A stretch of DNA of 25,919 nt from the NCBI GenBank assembly GCA_037447655.1, contig JBBHKE010001809.1, positions 100,001 through 125,919 on the forward strand, written 5' to 3'. A model generated the notes under the pieces. That model saw nothing but the letters and a program-made list of their open reading frames with translations. It was not told where the DNA came from and did no database searches. Below are positions 7,792 to 19,078 of this stretch, one piece after another; the stretch's first letter is position 1, and every line of letters starts with the position of its first letter. The stretch is from Zygnema cylindricum (taxonomy: Eukaryota > Streptophyta > Zygnematophyceae > Zygnematales > Zygnemataceae). Both the position numbers and the translations under genes were made by a program.

Positions 7792-10700
7792 ATGGCTGCA
7801 GCTGCTGCTGCCGCCATGGTTATTGTCCTGCCTTCCTCCTTGGCTCGGTCAGGAATATCCGTGGCTTCTCATTCTCCCGTATTCCGTTTAAAATTAGCGT
7901 CTCGAGTAATCTCTAGCAGAGCAATACCTTCTTCTATTGGCAGATATTCCGGACTAAGGAAGTTGTCTCTGTACGGTTCTCCTCCAAAAGTGGAGAGTCG
8001 GTCTGCAGGCGCCACGTGGCAGCAAGGGCATCATGAGTGTCCTCATTGGCTCAACCCTCAGGCTGCTTGGAAGCAGGTATTGACTAAGTTACTCGTGGAA
8101 ATGTTTGGTAAAAATGGAAATGTTAGTAAATAATGCAATATTTGATGGTTAAAAAGGATTTTTTTGCTAAAATGTGACTTTTTGACTAAGTTACTACTGG
8201 AAATGTTTGGCAAAACAGGAAATGTTGGTCATTAATCAAATGTCTTTTGGTAAAAAGGGAGCTCTTTGGTAAAAAAATGAGTGTTTGACTAAGTCACCAC
8301 TGCAAATGGTTGGTAAACAATGAAGTGTTGGTAAAGAATGACGAGGTTTACTAGAAGTGTTGGTTAAAATTGAAATGCTGATTTAGGTTACTGAAAGTGC
8401 TGGTAAAAAATGACTAAGTTACTGGAAAAGCTGCGTGTTGACTCTTGGTTGTCTATTTGAATTTCGTTTTTAAGTGTCTTGTAGGCAAAAACTGTCAAAC
8501 CCTCAGGTAGATCTATCAAGATTGGAAGTTGCTAGATTTTGGGTTTAATTCTCTTTTCTGATCCTGTTCAAACAAAAAAACGATTTTGATTGAACTTGAC
8601 AAGTACTTAATCACAGGATTTGAGATCTCGAGTTGTCCAAATTGACGACATTGTTGATTGTTGTTGTTGTACCAAAATATATTATTTTTTTCCTGAAACT
8701 GAAAAAAAAATCGTTTTGCCTTTTGTTTTTTTTTGTTTTCTCAGGAAATCCTTTGGACAAAGGTTCCCATATTAGAGTCGAAACGAGTGGCCGAACAATT
8801 ATCCTCTGTAAAGCTTGATATCAGCAACAATGAGGAGCTCAAGGTTTGTAATGGATCTGTAATGCATTTCATATACCAGTGAAATATCCATAATATCTTT
8901 CACTGATTAATGTGTTCTCGACTTCTAACGCTTTTTCTATGGTTCACTGCCCACCGTTATTAGCAAGGATTTATTAGTGTTAATGTGAAATTAGAATATA
9001 GAGACGTGGCAGATTGTAGCCCACACCCTTAATTAGTGTTGTCAATCGGCGAAAAAAATCGTGACCAAATTAGTGTTACTAACTCTAATAACTGTGGACA
9101 GTGTACTGAAATATACATAATACCTGTTCACTGATTTTTTATTTATTTCTTAACCATTGAGTAATGTGTTCTCGAATTTTAATGCATTTCCTTTACTATT
9201 GATATATCCATAATATCTGTTCAGTGTTTTTTTTTTTTTTTGACCATTGTGCAATGTGTTCCTGAATTTTAATCCATTTCTCTACTACAGCGCCCATTGT
9301 TATTACTGTTCGGACTCAAATTTGTTTCAATTATTAATTTAAAGTCGTAAAAAATTGAATTGAACTCCAGCAATAATTTGAGAAAAGATGAATTGTGTGA
9401 AAACCAATAGGAAATCAGCAATTATGTACTTTCAGTCTTCCTTAATATGAAGTAAATATTTTGAGCCAATTGAACCATTAATTGACTTTATTGTTATTGT
9501 TTGGACTGTTGTGCAACATTATTATGGAACTCAATGAACTCAGCCAGACCCCTATTATTTTCAGCTCATAAGGTGGACATTACAGGAGTTAATCACTCTA
9601 ATTCGAGTGACTTTCGAGTGACTTTTTTTTGTCCTGGAATCATAAACTAGTGTCAGAAACTATTTAGTCAAGTGGCCATAATGAGCCATGATAAAGTGTT
9701 AACGTTAATAATTGACCGGCTCTTATAGCAAAGGGCGGCGTAATGAAATGTACATAGTATCTGTGCACGGATTCGTTTTTTTGCTACCATTGTTAATGTG
9801 TCTTCGAACACGCAATGCATCCCATCCCATTAAGAGTTAGCATTTTTAGTTTAATTCCAGTCTTTGTGGCTTGCAAGGCGATATTTCGTAGAACTTCTGA
9901 AGACTGTGCTATTGAAATTGTTGCCCAAGTGAAGACAAGGTCCTTTCTAGTCGACTTTGGGAAACTAACATTTGTCCTTTCAACAAAAACTCTTGAGGTC
10001 AATTTTTTCGTACCACGGTGTTTTATGTTCTTAAAACTGTATCTGATGTTTTTAATATAGCAACTTATGTTTTTAACACACTAACTTAAGTTTTTAGGTT
10101 TTTGTGTGATGCAGAAAGGTTTCACAAAACCAGGACAATTTGTACAGGTTAAAATAGGAACTGGCAAACCAGCCTTTTTGGCTATTGCATCTACTCCTAA
10201 GGTACGGATCTATGACAATTTCTGGGCCAAAACTGTGAAACGCAGATAATATTCAGTTAATCACTGAGATTGTACCACTCTGATTGAAGAAAATGTTTTT
10301 TGGGGTGTTTTTATGGCCACACGATTTAAAATTCACGATTTCGTAGAAACAATAGTCGGGCAATATCTGCTGAAAATATGAACTTGTGTTACTAAATTTG
10401 TTGATTCTTAGTATTATGAAACGCTACTGAGTTCCTCATATATTCCGGGTTTGTATAGTCTTTTTCATTTCCTATATTGAATAACTGGAATATTTCTAAA
10501 GATGGATAGGTTTGCAAATCAAACCAAGTTATCAAAATTTTGATTTGTAGAAGCTTATAGATTCTAAGAAAATGGGCAGAATTGTTAGAAAAACAAAGTC
10601 ATAGTAGTTGTACTCTGTGGTGCTACATCTATTTGGGCAAAGCTGAACTTTTTTCATTTTCTGAATCTATTGGGAAAGAGACTCTACAGTTATGACCGTT

Positions 10701-13700
10701 GAGCATTAGGAGTATTATTGTCCTGATTTACTTCTGTTTGTTACATACAATTTGAACGTCAAATAAGTTTGGTTTTGAAATCATTTTGATGTATTTCATT
10801 TTGCGTGTTTAATGGAAAATTGGAGTGTTATGAATGCAACATAATGTATGCAAAAAAATTGTATGCAGGCGGCAGAGGAAGGAGTGCTTGAGTTTTTGAT
10901 TAAAGATGTGGAAGGAACAACAGCTTCAGAAATTTGTGCTTTAAAAGAAGGTTCGGATGTCGAGATTAGTCAAGTGATGGGTAAAGGTTTTCCTCTGGAG
11001 AAGCTTTCTCCTCCAGAGGAATTTTCGACAGTTCTCATATTTGCGACAGGATCTGGGATCAGGTGAACTTGAGTCTATGAAAAGTCTATGATATCTATGA
11101 AGATTCTCTTTAAGTTTCTATATTGGATTCTTTAGTTCAGTCAAAGTCGTAGCAAACTGATACAGTGTCATGAAGGTTATGGAATGCTTATTTACATGAC
11201 TTTTTGTGTGATGTCCCCGTTTCCTCATAATTTAGTACTTTCTGAAAGCTTTGACTTGTTGTGATTTACGCAAATGGTAGAGATAGTGATGAGCATTTGC
11301 AGTATTTCTTGCCAATGTTATCCCTTCAGTGACCTTTCATTGACTCTGTTCCTTGTGTGGATCAACTTGCGCTCATCTTTCCTCCTTATCTGAATTGTTA
11401 ACTAAAGTGTGCTTTTGTCATTTTGCAGTCCAATTCGATCAGTAATTGAACATGGGTTTGATGCAAATAAACGAGCAGATGTTAGACTATATTACGGTGC
11501 TGGAGATCTCAACCAGATGGCCTACCAGGTCAGTCTTTTTTACAGCATTCCTATACCCAGTTTCCCCTTATGTTTTTTAATTGTTTTGCAACATTTTTAA
11601 CATCTGGAAGATTCTTTCTCCTGTATTAGGTTTGCATCGTTGATAAATTTGGATTTTTGTCAAAACTTGGCAGTGAAGGAACATTTTTGTCGATTTATTT
11701 GCCTATGAGTTCATCACAAGCATGTCTTTAATTTTTTCACAGATATGTGTCTGTATCATGACCACACAGGAAGTCAATACAGCTGGATAGATTGTACTAG
11801 TTATTTCATTTTGTTCAGTAATTTTGAGGTTTGTAATACAATGTCCCTACACTGGTGTTGTTCATGGAGGCCCTCATGTAGGTTTTTTGGGCCCTACTGA
11901 TAATCGATATATCAGTCCATGTATCAGAACTCGGACATATCAATGATATTTACATCATCAGTTTGGCCATCTATGACATAGTGAAGACAAGCATACTTTT
12001 TAGGGGAAAAGTGTGGCCGTTTGTACGGCCGTCCCCAGGAATGGTCCATGTCGCCTGCGTTTTTGTGCTTTTGCATTTTTGCAGGCTGCTGTACTTCAAG
12101 TAGTTCTCTAGTGCTCGTACTTGACGAGTGTGCTGTCACTTAGCTAGGTATGACATATTATGTTGTCCATAATGATGCAGGACGGTCACATCTTAATAAT
12201 CGCATAAATACAATTTTTACCACGTTTTAGTACGTTGTACTATATTATGTTCTACGACCGATATATTTTAACGCATTTTATATCGGTATCGGTCTGTGGT
12301 AAATTATCACCGATACAAATTTAACGGTCAAAAACCGATAATATCGGTATATTGACCAACCGATAATTTTACCAACCGGTTTTCGGATTTATCGACTACC
12401 CATGTACAATGCTCACCACTCACAATAGGTAGTTTGAACATAAAAATTTAATTTATGTAAGAATAGTGCGGTCTGTGTCGTTTCTTTTTATGTACAGAGG
12501 CGGTCACTGAGAAGCTTGTAGTTAATGTGCTTTTCGTGTGAACAGTAACATTATTCACCTACGAGGCCTCAGATTTCAGCATTTTGTATCGGTGTGATCC
12601 AGAGTGTTTCTGTTTGAATACTTTGTGTTTCCTCTTTAGTGACAGGTTGAGTATTCGTTATAGCAGTTCAAATTGATATGCCCTGGTTTTAGAGTGCATT
12701 TGTTAAGCTTTTTATTGAGAAATTTTGCTCCTGTGTTATTGGACTTTTTCGAGTTAGCAGTTTTTATCCAAAAGGAAATTTGAATTTCCAATGCTCGATG
12801 TCTCTAGTGTCCAATGTGTAAAGTCTAATGTCTAGTGTTTAATGTTTTCATCTTTTCATGTTTCATGTTTAATGTTTAATGTTCAATGTCCAATTGTCAA
12901 TGTTTAATGTTTGATGTTTAGTGTTAAATATTAATGCTGAACTTCTAATGTTTAATGTTTTTATCTTTTAATGTCTAATCTCCAATATGTAAGGTCCAAT
13001 GTCCAACGTTCATTTCCTTTTCAGAAGTATAATAGTTAATTTTAAGTGCCTGTTTATGTCCAACTGTCCAGTCTGACTATCCAATATCCCGCATTGCATA
13101 ACTATTGTTAAGCTTTCTAATATCCTTTCGTTATTCAGTTTTATAAAGCTGTCCCACAAAAAAGATGGGACATTCTTAGCCGGTTTAATTCCTTTTTACT
13201 GCTATTCCTTCTATTTTCAGTGACTGGAAAAAAGAAGTGTGATTAGTGATTTTTAAGAAATTTCTTGATTCTATCGAAATTTTAAAACTGATCAAAATGC
13301 TAATATCAAACCTTCAAAATTTTATCAAAAAAATCTTGATTCAGTCAAATAAAATTAAAAATTGTTTTTTCAGGATCGATTCGCTGCCTGGGAAGCCTCG
13401 GGAGTGAAGGTCATTCCTTGCCTTTCTGATCCCACTGGAGATTGGGAGGGGGAGAAAGGTTTTGTACAGGTATGATGACTTTTTTTTTTTTCTTTCTATA
13501 CTTTTATTTGAAAGAAATTTAGGTACAGGTAAGATAGCTTGTTTTAGGTGGAATATATATAATGTGTGTGTGTGTGTGTGTAATATATATATATGTAACT
13601 ACACATATATGTTGTATTATATGCATATATAATTATGAAATGTAAAGTATAAGTTTAAATATAAATATGTATCTATAGGTAAATAAGTAAATGTTGTGAA

Positions 13701-15300
13701 TATGTATGATGTATATATGTTACTTTGTGAAATCACTAGTGTTGGGTATCGGGTAAAATCATATCGCGATATCGGTCAGAGGCCTCGATATGGTACGGAA
13801 AATCGTACGGAAAATCATACGGAAAAGGTACAAAAAAACGTACCCCCCCCACTGACCTAGCGTCCACTTCGATATATCGCGGTAGAAAATATATCGAATT
13901 ATCGGCCGATATATCGCATAAATATCGCGATATTCACCTCCTCGATATATCGAAGCGATATATCAATTATCGGGTACCCAAAATTTGGTACATATCGAAT
14001 ATCGGCATGGGGCCCTCGATACTCACCACTAGAAATCACAGCTCAAACGTGAAATTACGATTCATTTTGTGATGTCTGTCTTGTCTTTACATTTTTACTA
14101 TGTTAGTATTTTGAAATCTATTTGCAAGTCATACAGAGAGGTGATAATGTTATGGTGAATATATTATGATAAAACATACTGTGATTAAAACAAGAATGAA
14201 ACTATCTGATTCTATAATTTTGACACTCTAACAGTGTGTCATTGGTACCATTAGTGTTTGTTCCTTTAGTGTTTGTATTGGTTTTTTTTTTTTAGTATTT
14301 GTATTTGTACCACTAGTGATTCCAGTTGCTGGTTCCGGTCTGGACACAGTAAAGAATAAACTCCTCCTTTCCCTCCTTTTTTTCAACTTTTTCAGGCAGC
14401 TTTTACTCGGTCCAATGGGCTTCATGAACCGGCCCAGGCTGGAGCTTTACTATGTGGACAAAAAGAAATGGCTGAGGTTCGTTTTTTTCAAAACTTACTT
14501 TTAATTTTCGCAAGATGACCTCGAATGTTTTCGACATTCACTATATAGGAAACTTTGGAAAGAAGTTTTCAAGAAAAATGGACCGGGATTTTTGGGTGTC
14601 GGTTTCTTTTTTTTCTGGGATTGTTGAACTCGAGAGATTCTTCAATGCAAGTGAATCTGAAAGGTTTAGTTAGGATAACTACACTGGAAATTTGACTCCA
14701 ATGTGCCGGGATGGAGTTGGAACCAATCATACTGATTTTTTTAACCTTTTTTTTTGGGTAGAACTTGGACCTATGTAGCCAAATTAGTTTCTTTTGGGAT
14801 TGAGTTCTTTGAGTTATAGTCACCGCCCATTTCTATTAGAGTTAATGAATTATTAGCGTTAACACTTAGTTAAAATAACTACACCAAATTATGTCCTGCA
14901 ATGTGGCTCATTATGGGCCATCTAATTTGATATTGTTATCAGCAACAATTTATCATTTTGGATCAAAAAAGCCCTTACTCGAATTAGACTGATTATCTTT
15001 AGTAGCGATGGAGTATGTTGTTCTCTAGTACCAAATTTGCTCACCATTGTCCTTTTTGCAATGCCTTTCTCCTTGTCATATTGTAATGCTTCTGTGTTTT
15101 TTGTAAAACTTTATATTCGTTGTATTTTGCACAAGTTTTTGTGTTTGTTTACAACAATTGATTTGTTTTAGTAACATCTAATCTGTTTTTGTTTAAAAAT
15201 TATAACGTTTTTCACGGTGTATTTTTGTGATTGATAGGAAGTAACGTCCATATTGACGGAGGCGGGAGTTTCTAAGGATAAGATTCTCCTCAACTTTTAA
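7792..15300 (+). CDS. Plastid-type FAD/NAD(P)H oxidoreductase, pKIWI502 family (8 exons)
   Basis: Exons 7792-8076, 8745-8843, 10115-10201, 10869-11062, 11429-11528, 13374-13469, 14396-14476 and 15238-15300 join to 1005 nt (334 aa). All introns are GT-AG and phase 0 except the fourth, which splits a Ser codon (AG|T) and creates GSGISPIR. Residues 1 to ~65 are rich in Ala, Ser and Arg, like a chloroplast transit peptide. The FAD-binding half holds PGQF (134-137) and FLAIAS (149-154). The NAD(P) half holds G-S-G-I-S-P (218-223) and C-G-Q (307-309), and the chain ends KILLNF. Order and length fit ferredoxin-NADP reductase-like proteins related to kiwifruit pKIWI502. The expected role is NAD(P)H-dependent electron transfer through FAD; the partner is unknown. 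A second ATG at codon 9 also has a good context. The introns carry many MITEs and minisatellites. Confidence 0.93.
8080..8435. repeat. ~102-bp minisatellite in intron 1 of the oxidoreductase gene
   Basis: TTGACTAAGTTACT occurs at 8080 and 8182, with variants at 8285 and about 8410. Each is followed by GGAAATGTTTGGTAAAAA-like sequence and GAAATGTTGGTAA. The period is 102-103 bp over three units plus a partial fourth. The first unit starts three bases after the exon 1 donor GT. Confidence 0.75.
8945..9103. mobile_element. MITE family A copy in intron 2
   Basis: Left end CACTGCCCACCGTTATTAG and right end CTAATAACTGTGGACAGTG are reverse complements at 17 of 19 bases. The inside carries ATTAGTGTTAATGTGAAATT, GACGTGGCAGATTGTAG and AATTAGTGTTACTAACTC, all shared with the element at 25445-25657. 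It is about 159 bp long and has no coding capacity. Confidence 0.75.
9293..9735. mobile_element. Longer MITE family A-like element in intron 2
   Basis: Left end CGCCCATTGTTATTACTG and right end TTATAGCAAAGGGCGGCG are imperfect inverted repeats. Inside, GTGGCCATAATGAGCCATG is an inverted match to part of the element at 14830-15012, which supports one family. No coding frame. Confidence 0.55.
11842..12422. mobile_element. Candidate degenerate hAT-like element in intron 5
   Basis: The interval is rich in ATATCGGTAT, ACCGATA and GATATATC words, and its right end contains GCTCACCACT, close to the right end of the hAT-like element at 13737-14031 (ACTCACCACTA). The left end may be the CACTGGTGTTG at about 11850. 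No 8-bp duplication was found, so the boundaries are approximate. A short minus-strand frame (11924-12139) lies inside; I do not recognise it. Confidence 0.35.
12790..13015. repeat. Degenerate tandem repeat, ~8-9 bp (TTTAATGTT / TCCAATGTC)
   Basis: About 20 imperfect copies of words such as GTCTAATG, GTTTAATG, GTTCAATG and GTCCAATG in intron 5 of the oxidoreductase gene. No coding role. Confidence 0.7.
13546..13690. repeat. (TG)n / (AT)n simple-sequence patch in intron 6
   Basis: A TGTGTGTGTG run near 13562-13580 is followed by ATATATAT, ATATGCATATATAAT and related AT-rich words. Confidence 0.8.
13737..14031. mobile_element. Non-autonomous hAT-type element with perfect 8-bp target duplication (intron 6)
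   Basis: The element starts TAGTGTTGGGTATCG and ends CGATACTCACCACTA, terminal inverted repeats of 15 bp with three mismatches. GAAATCAC lies directly outside both ends (13729-13736 and 14032-14039), an exact 8-bp duplication. Eight-base duplications and TAG/TAN-type ends are typical of hAT transposons. The 295-bp body is full of ATATCG and CGATAT palindromic words and encodes no protein, so it would have depended on a transposase elsewhere. Its intact duplication suggests a fairly recent insertion. Confidence 0.88.
14830..15012. mobile_element. MITE family A-like element in intron 7
   Basis: Left end CACCGCCCATTTCTATTAGA followed by GTTAATGAATTATTAGCGTT. The right part ends TCTTTAGTAGCGATGGAG. 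The centre contains GTGGCTCATTATGGGCCATC, the inverse of a block in the 9293-9735 element. The ends are imperfect. Confidence 0.5.
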
Positions 15301-16315
15301 GATGGACTCTTTACTATGGATTCTTAAAAGACAACAATTGCAAGAGGTTAGTTTGGTCCTATGTTTTTCCCTACATTTTAACTCCAATCAAAATGTGTGC
15401 TATATTCTATAGAAGTGCTTTCTTAGAATCTATATGTGCAAATGTTGACTAGAAAAACACCAAAACAAAAAACTAAACATAGTTATCGTAATGTTTTAAT
15501 TCAATTTCAGGTTTTGTGCAATCAAATTTGACATTTTTTATTAGACATCATTAATTTTTAGAAAACCTGATCAATCTCATGAGTTCGGATGAAGCTTGGT
15601 CCATTCTCTGTTAAAAATCCACGCGTCTTTTGTTTGACACCCTAAAACTCGTTATTCGTACTACTCAATGTACGGGTGTGGGAAGGAATATTATTCGATG
15701 CGTGTAACGTCAAATGCGAATGAAGGGCATAAAACATTCAATTGAGTGTCGGAAATCAACATTGAATAAGTAGAAATTCGGTTGAAACGCTCATTCCTAT
15801 CTATAGTCACGGCATTTGTAGCCTAAAAAATATCTGTTAGTAACATTCGTCCGCCATGATTGGTTTCAAAGATTTTACGCCCACAAAAACTTCGAAACAA
15901 ATTTCTTAGAAACCTCATTTTTTCTGAAAATGCTCATCCATCTTTTCTGTGGCTGACACATTTCTTTAGCATTTAACTTTCTTACTTAGAAAAAACAAGT
16001 GGTTCCTACCAGAAGTGGAAAACGTTTGATAATCCATTTAAATATCAGCAGGATAAGTATGATTTAAACTACTTTTCGTTAAAAATATATATCTTTCAAA
16101 TCCCCATGAAGAGCAATTTAGTAATCGGAGGACACAATGGGCTCTACAACCTCTGTTTGTTGCCCCCTCCATGGAAAGTTTCTCAGAAGCTTCCCATGAG
16201 TAGGAAGAGGTGGTAAACAGATGGTGGTTTTTGTCTTTTTGTGAGGACATGAGGAATCTAGGCCAAACCTGTCTGAGGGATTTGAAAAGTCGGTTTTTTT
16301 TCGTGAAAAAAAACT
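15301..16315. other. 3' flank of the oxidoreductase gene and spacer
   Basis: Presumably begins with the 3' untranslated region. A clear AATAAA close to the stop is not seen. Short open frames on the minus strand (e.g. 16038-16250) are not recognisable proteins. Confidence 0.4.
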
Positions 16316-16321
16316 GATTCT

Positions 16322-16610
16322 TATATGCGAAAGTTTTGTCTTAGATGAGAAGGTTTTGTTTTGTCTTATATGAGAAGGTTAGTTTTGTATAAGTTTTTTT
16401 TTTTTTTCTTGTACGAGAAGGGGAAAAAACTATTTCTTGTAGTCGATCTTTATATGAGAAGGTTAAAAGGACTCATTCTTGTAGAAGAAGGTAAGGAAAC
16501 TCATTTATTTCTTGTAATGAGAAGGTAATAAGAATGTTGTTTCCTTTATGTGAGAAGTTAAGAAAACCGAGAAGGTAAAATAACTGATCTTTGAATTATG
16601 AGAAGGTACA
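16322..16610. repeat. Irregular minisatellite around TATGAGAAGGTTA
   Basis: About nine copies of GAGAAGGT or a close variant at 25-45 base intervals, with intervening TTCTTGTA or TTTTGTCTTA spacers. Units vary in length. Confidence 0.7.
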
Positions 16611-16856
16611 TCGTGAATTGCTATTAAAAATAGTAAACAGTAATTCAGTCCCAGTCTTTTTTCTTTTGCCCCACTAACCACAAATTAGTGTCAGTAACAA
16701 TAATTGCTTTTTTCTTACCTCTAATTTTTTGAATAGTTCAGAACAAGCCAAGTCATTCGAACAGAATTAGAATCAGTAACACTGATATATACCGCAAAGA
16801 TAATATTGGTTCTAGTTATATTCTCTATAATAGTGAATAGTAATATAACATGTTTA

Positions 16857-16927
16857 CTCCCACTCCCTCTCCCTCTCCTCCCCTCTCCTCCTCTCCCCTC
16901 CCTTCTCCCCTCCTCTCCTCCCTCTCC
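16857..16927. repeat. Polypyrimidine tract of CTCCC / CTCTCC words
   Basis: About 70 bases of C and T only, nearly unbroken, followed by T runs. The minus-strand frame through it gives a Gly/Arg/Glu low-complexity stretch and is not called a gene. Confidence 0.85.
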
Positions 16928-17504
16928 GTTTTTTTTCTTTTGTTTTGATTCAAAATGATATGTAAGCGATCGATTTGATTGACGGATCGCTGTAATCCAT
17001 AAATATTTGAATACTATTCTGTTTATGTCAATCGTACGAAAATCGTACAAAATTTATTTTATAAATAATTTTTAGGGTAGGAAAAACCATTTTTAAGGAT
17101 TTATATTGTCCTAAATTTCCGTTACTGGAATCTTTAAGTTTCATTGAAATCTGAATTATGTGAAATGGTATCCATTGTGGTTCTCTTTTTTTTTGTTTTT
17201 TTACTGTCTCATTTTCACATAATTTTTAGAAACCGAAATATGATTTATGGAGACAAACTTTTAGATATTCAAAATATTTTAAAAAAATATTAGTTTTGCG
17301 CCAAAAACGGTGGTCAACTCGGAGAAAAAAAGTCAAATGAAAAATTTTCATGATTAATTGGAGGGGGTTTCTTTTGACCCAAAATAAAAAATGAAAGATC
17401 ATAATCATAAGTCGCCGTTGTAATATTTATTGAAAACATGGAATGGTATCATTTGGGAATATGGAAACAAAGAATTGAAGGAAAAGGCAAAACATTCGGT
17501 ATAG
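16928..17504. other. AT-rich spacer, nothing recognised
   Basis: No repeat family or credible coding segment seen. Confidence 0.4.
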
Positions 17505-17622
17505 TCCACTCACTTAAATAGTGTTGTTAACTCTAATTTATGATTTACGTCCAAGAAATGTAGCGATCGAATTAGTGTTATCTACTCTAATAACAATGGG
17601 AAGTATGTCTACTGTACCAAAT
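17505..17622. mobile_element. Truncated MITE family A copy
   Basis: TAAATAGTGTTGTTAACTCTA, TTACGTCCAAGAA, GATCGAATTAGTGTTATC and TACTCTAATAACAATGGG follow the order of the right half of the 25445-25657 element. The left half is missing. Confidence 0.55.
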
Positions 17623-17696
17623 TTTATTCACCGTGGTCCAATTTTAAGTGAATACTAAAGACTAAGAGTTGCCGTTTGTTCGGTGTTGTGATACGA

Positions 17697-17734
17697 TTTT
17701 TTTTTGTTTTTTTTGTTTTTTTTGTTTTTTTTGG
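17697..17734. repeat. (T8G)n tandem repeat
   Basis: Four T runs of 8-10 bases, each ended by G. Confidence 0.85.
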
Positions 17735-18010
17735 TAATGAATGCTCACACGTTGACGTCCGTTGACCAATCCATCCTCATCTAGCTTCTTATCTTACGAA
17801 ATTGATGTTTTTTTTATGTGTACTTTTTGAACTCTTTGTTGTATAGTCCTTTCACTCTTGTACCTTGTACTTTTGACTAAGAGTAATTACATGTGCGAAT
17901 AGCTTTGAGACTCGTATGCACGAAACAAATACTATTTTGCCACTATTATCAATGGAACATCCAACAGTTAGGTTTAAAAGAGGTTTTGTTCTGTGATGTC
18001 CGATCTACTA

Positions 18011-18232
18011 CTACACCGTGAATCGTAATTAGCCTTAATAATTTTTTTTGCCCCTGAAAACATCTTTTCTCCGTACACATTTGTCCAATTTTCAATTTAA
18101 GACCGCCATTAAGAAGCTGAGAATTTTACCTTTCAATCGCAACCGTTAGATCCACAATCTGACATGTGTATGGAGAAAAAATGTTTTAAGTGGCGGAAAA
18201 AACATTAACGCTGATTACGATTCACGGTGTAG
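18011..18232. mobile_element. Palindromic MITE family B, TA target duplication
   Basis: The ends CTACACCGTGAATCGTAAT and ATTACGATTCACGGTGTAG are perfect reverse complements, flanked by TA on both sides (18009-18010 and 18233-18234). Similarity of the arms runs inward for about 70 bp (…CATCTTTTCTCCGTACACAT versus CATGTGTATGGAGAAAAAAT…), so most of the 222-bp element can fold on itself. A TA duplication fits Tc1/mariner-type MITEs. There is no coding frame. Confidence 0.85.
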
Positions 18233-18862
18233 TATATATCATATCGCCATATCAAGCAAGGATTAACACCTTCTTCGACATGTCGTACCACAATTAGGCG
18301 GTACAATTTTTATACCAACACCACTGTTTGGCTAGGTGACAACCTGTGACGAACCATGTGACATAACATAGTTTAATGGAGATACTGGTATCAACATTAA
18401 TTAAGATCATATCAACAATTTAAACCTATGTCATTTTAACAAATCACTTGAGATATACCAATGTTATCCAATGGAGTTGTTGAATCCAAAGGTTTGAATG
18501 AAGAATGTTTCAAAATCCCATTTTACACCCAAAACAATTCCCATAGCTCCAAAAAAACACATTTAATTTGCCCAAATATTCATCTTTTATAGTGTAGGCC
18601 CTATGTCCCATGGAGTGTTTTTCTGACCAATTGATACGAAAATGTAATTTTTTGCTAAGATTGGTTCGTGACGAAATGATTGCCAAACAAAATCGGATCG
18701 AATCGCATTCGATTCACGAATCAAATGTCGACGCGTGCAAGATTGCGGGTCGAATCAAAAAATGTAAGTTCACCGTCGGGAAAGGATGCAAAATATTGAC
18801 ACGCGTCACTTTCACAAAACAATTGACAGGTCGAGAAAAATACTTGCAAACAAAAAAGTACA

Positions 18863-19078
18863 GTACACCGTTGCATCGCTATTAGGGTTAATAATTTTTT
18901 CGCCACTCAAAATATCTTTTCTCCGTACACACTTGTCCGATTTTGAATTTGAGACCGCCAATCAGAGGCTGAGAATCGAATCTTTCAATCGAAACCGTCA
19001 GATCTGCAATCGGACGTGTGTGAACGGAGAAACGATGTTTAAAAAAAACATCAACACTAATAGCGATTCACGGTGTGG
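18863..19078. mobile_element. Second MITE family B copy
   Basis: Starts GTACACCGTTGCATCGCTAT and ends ATAGCGATTCACGGTGTGG, with inner arms TCGCCACTCAAAATATCTTT and CTCCGTACACACTTGTCCGA. It matches the 18011-18232 element along its length with scattered changes. TA follows on the right; the left duplication is unclear. Short open frames on both strands here (18610-19118) are by-products of the palindrome. Confidence 0.75.

Larger units (their letters stand above)
8862..9835. repeat. Interspersed ~90-bp repeat in intron 2
   Basis: A unit of the form GAAATATCCATAATATCTGT, TTCACTGATT, T run, ACCATTGTGCAATGTGTTC, TCGAATTTTAATGCATTTC occurs at about 8868-8945, 9105-9195, 9197-9290 and 9740-9835. 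The second and third copies are adjacent. The others are separated by the MITE-like blocks at 8945-9103 and 9293-9735, which begin at the same point of the unit. Confidence 0.6.

Noticed and set aside
8077-8133. Read-through of exon 1 of the oxidoreductase to a stop at 8131
   Set aside because: The clean donor at 8077 and the in-phase match to the family in the next exons show that this is intron sequence.
9793-10060. Opposed 69- and 81-codon frames at 9.8-10.1 kb
   Set aside because: They lie within intron 2 of a well-supported gene and match nothing recognisable.
11924-12139. 71-codon frame on the minus strand inside intron 5
   Set aside because: Lies in a transposon-like interval with ATATCGG repeats; the protein is not recognised and a chance frame is likely.
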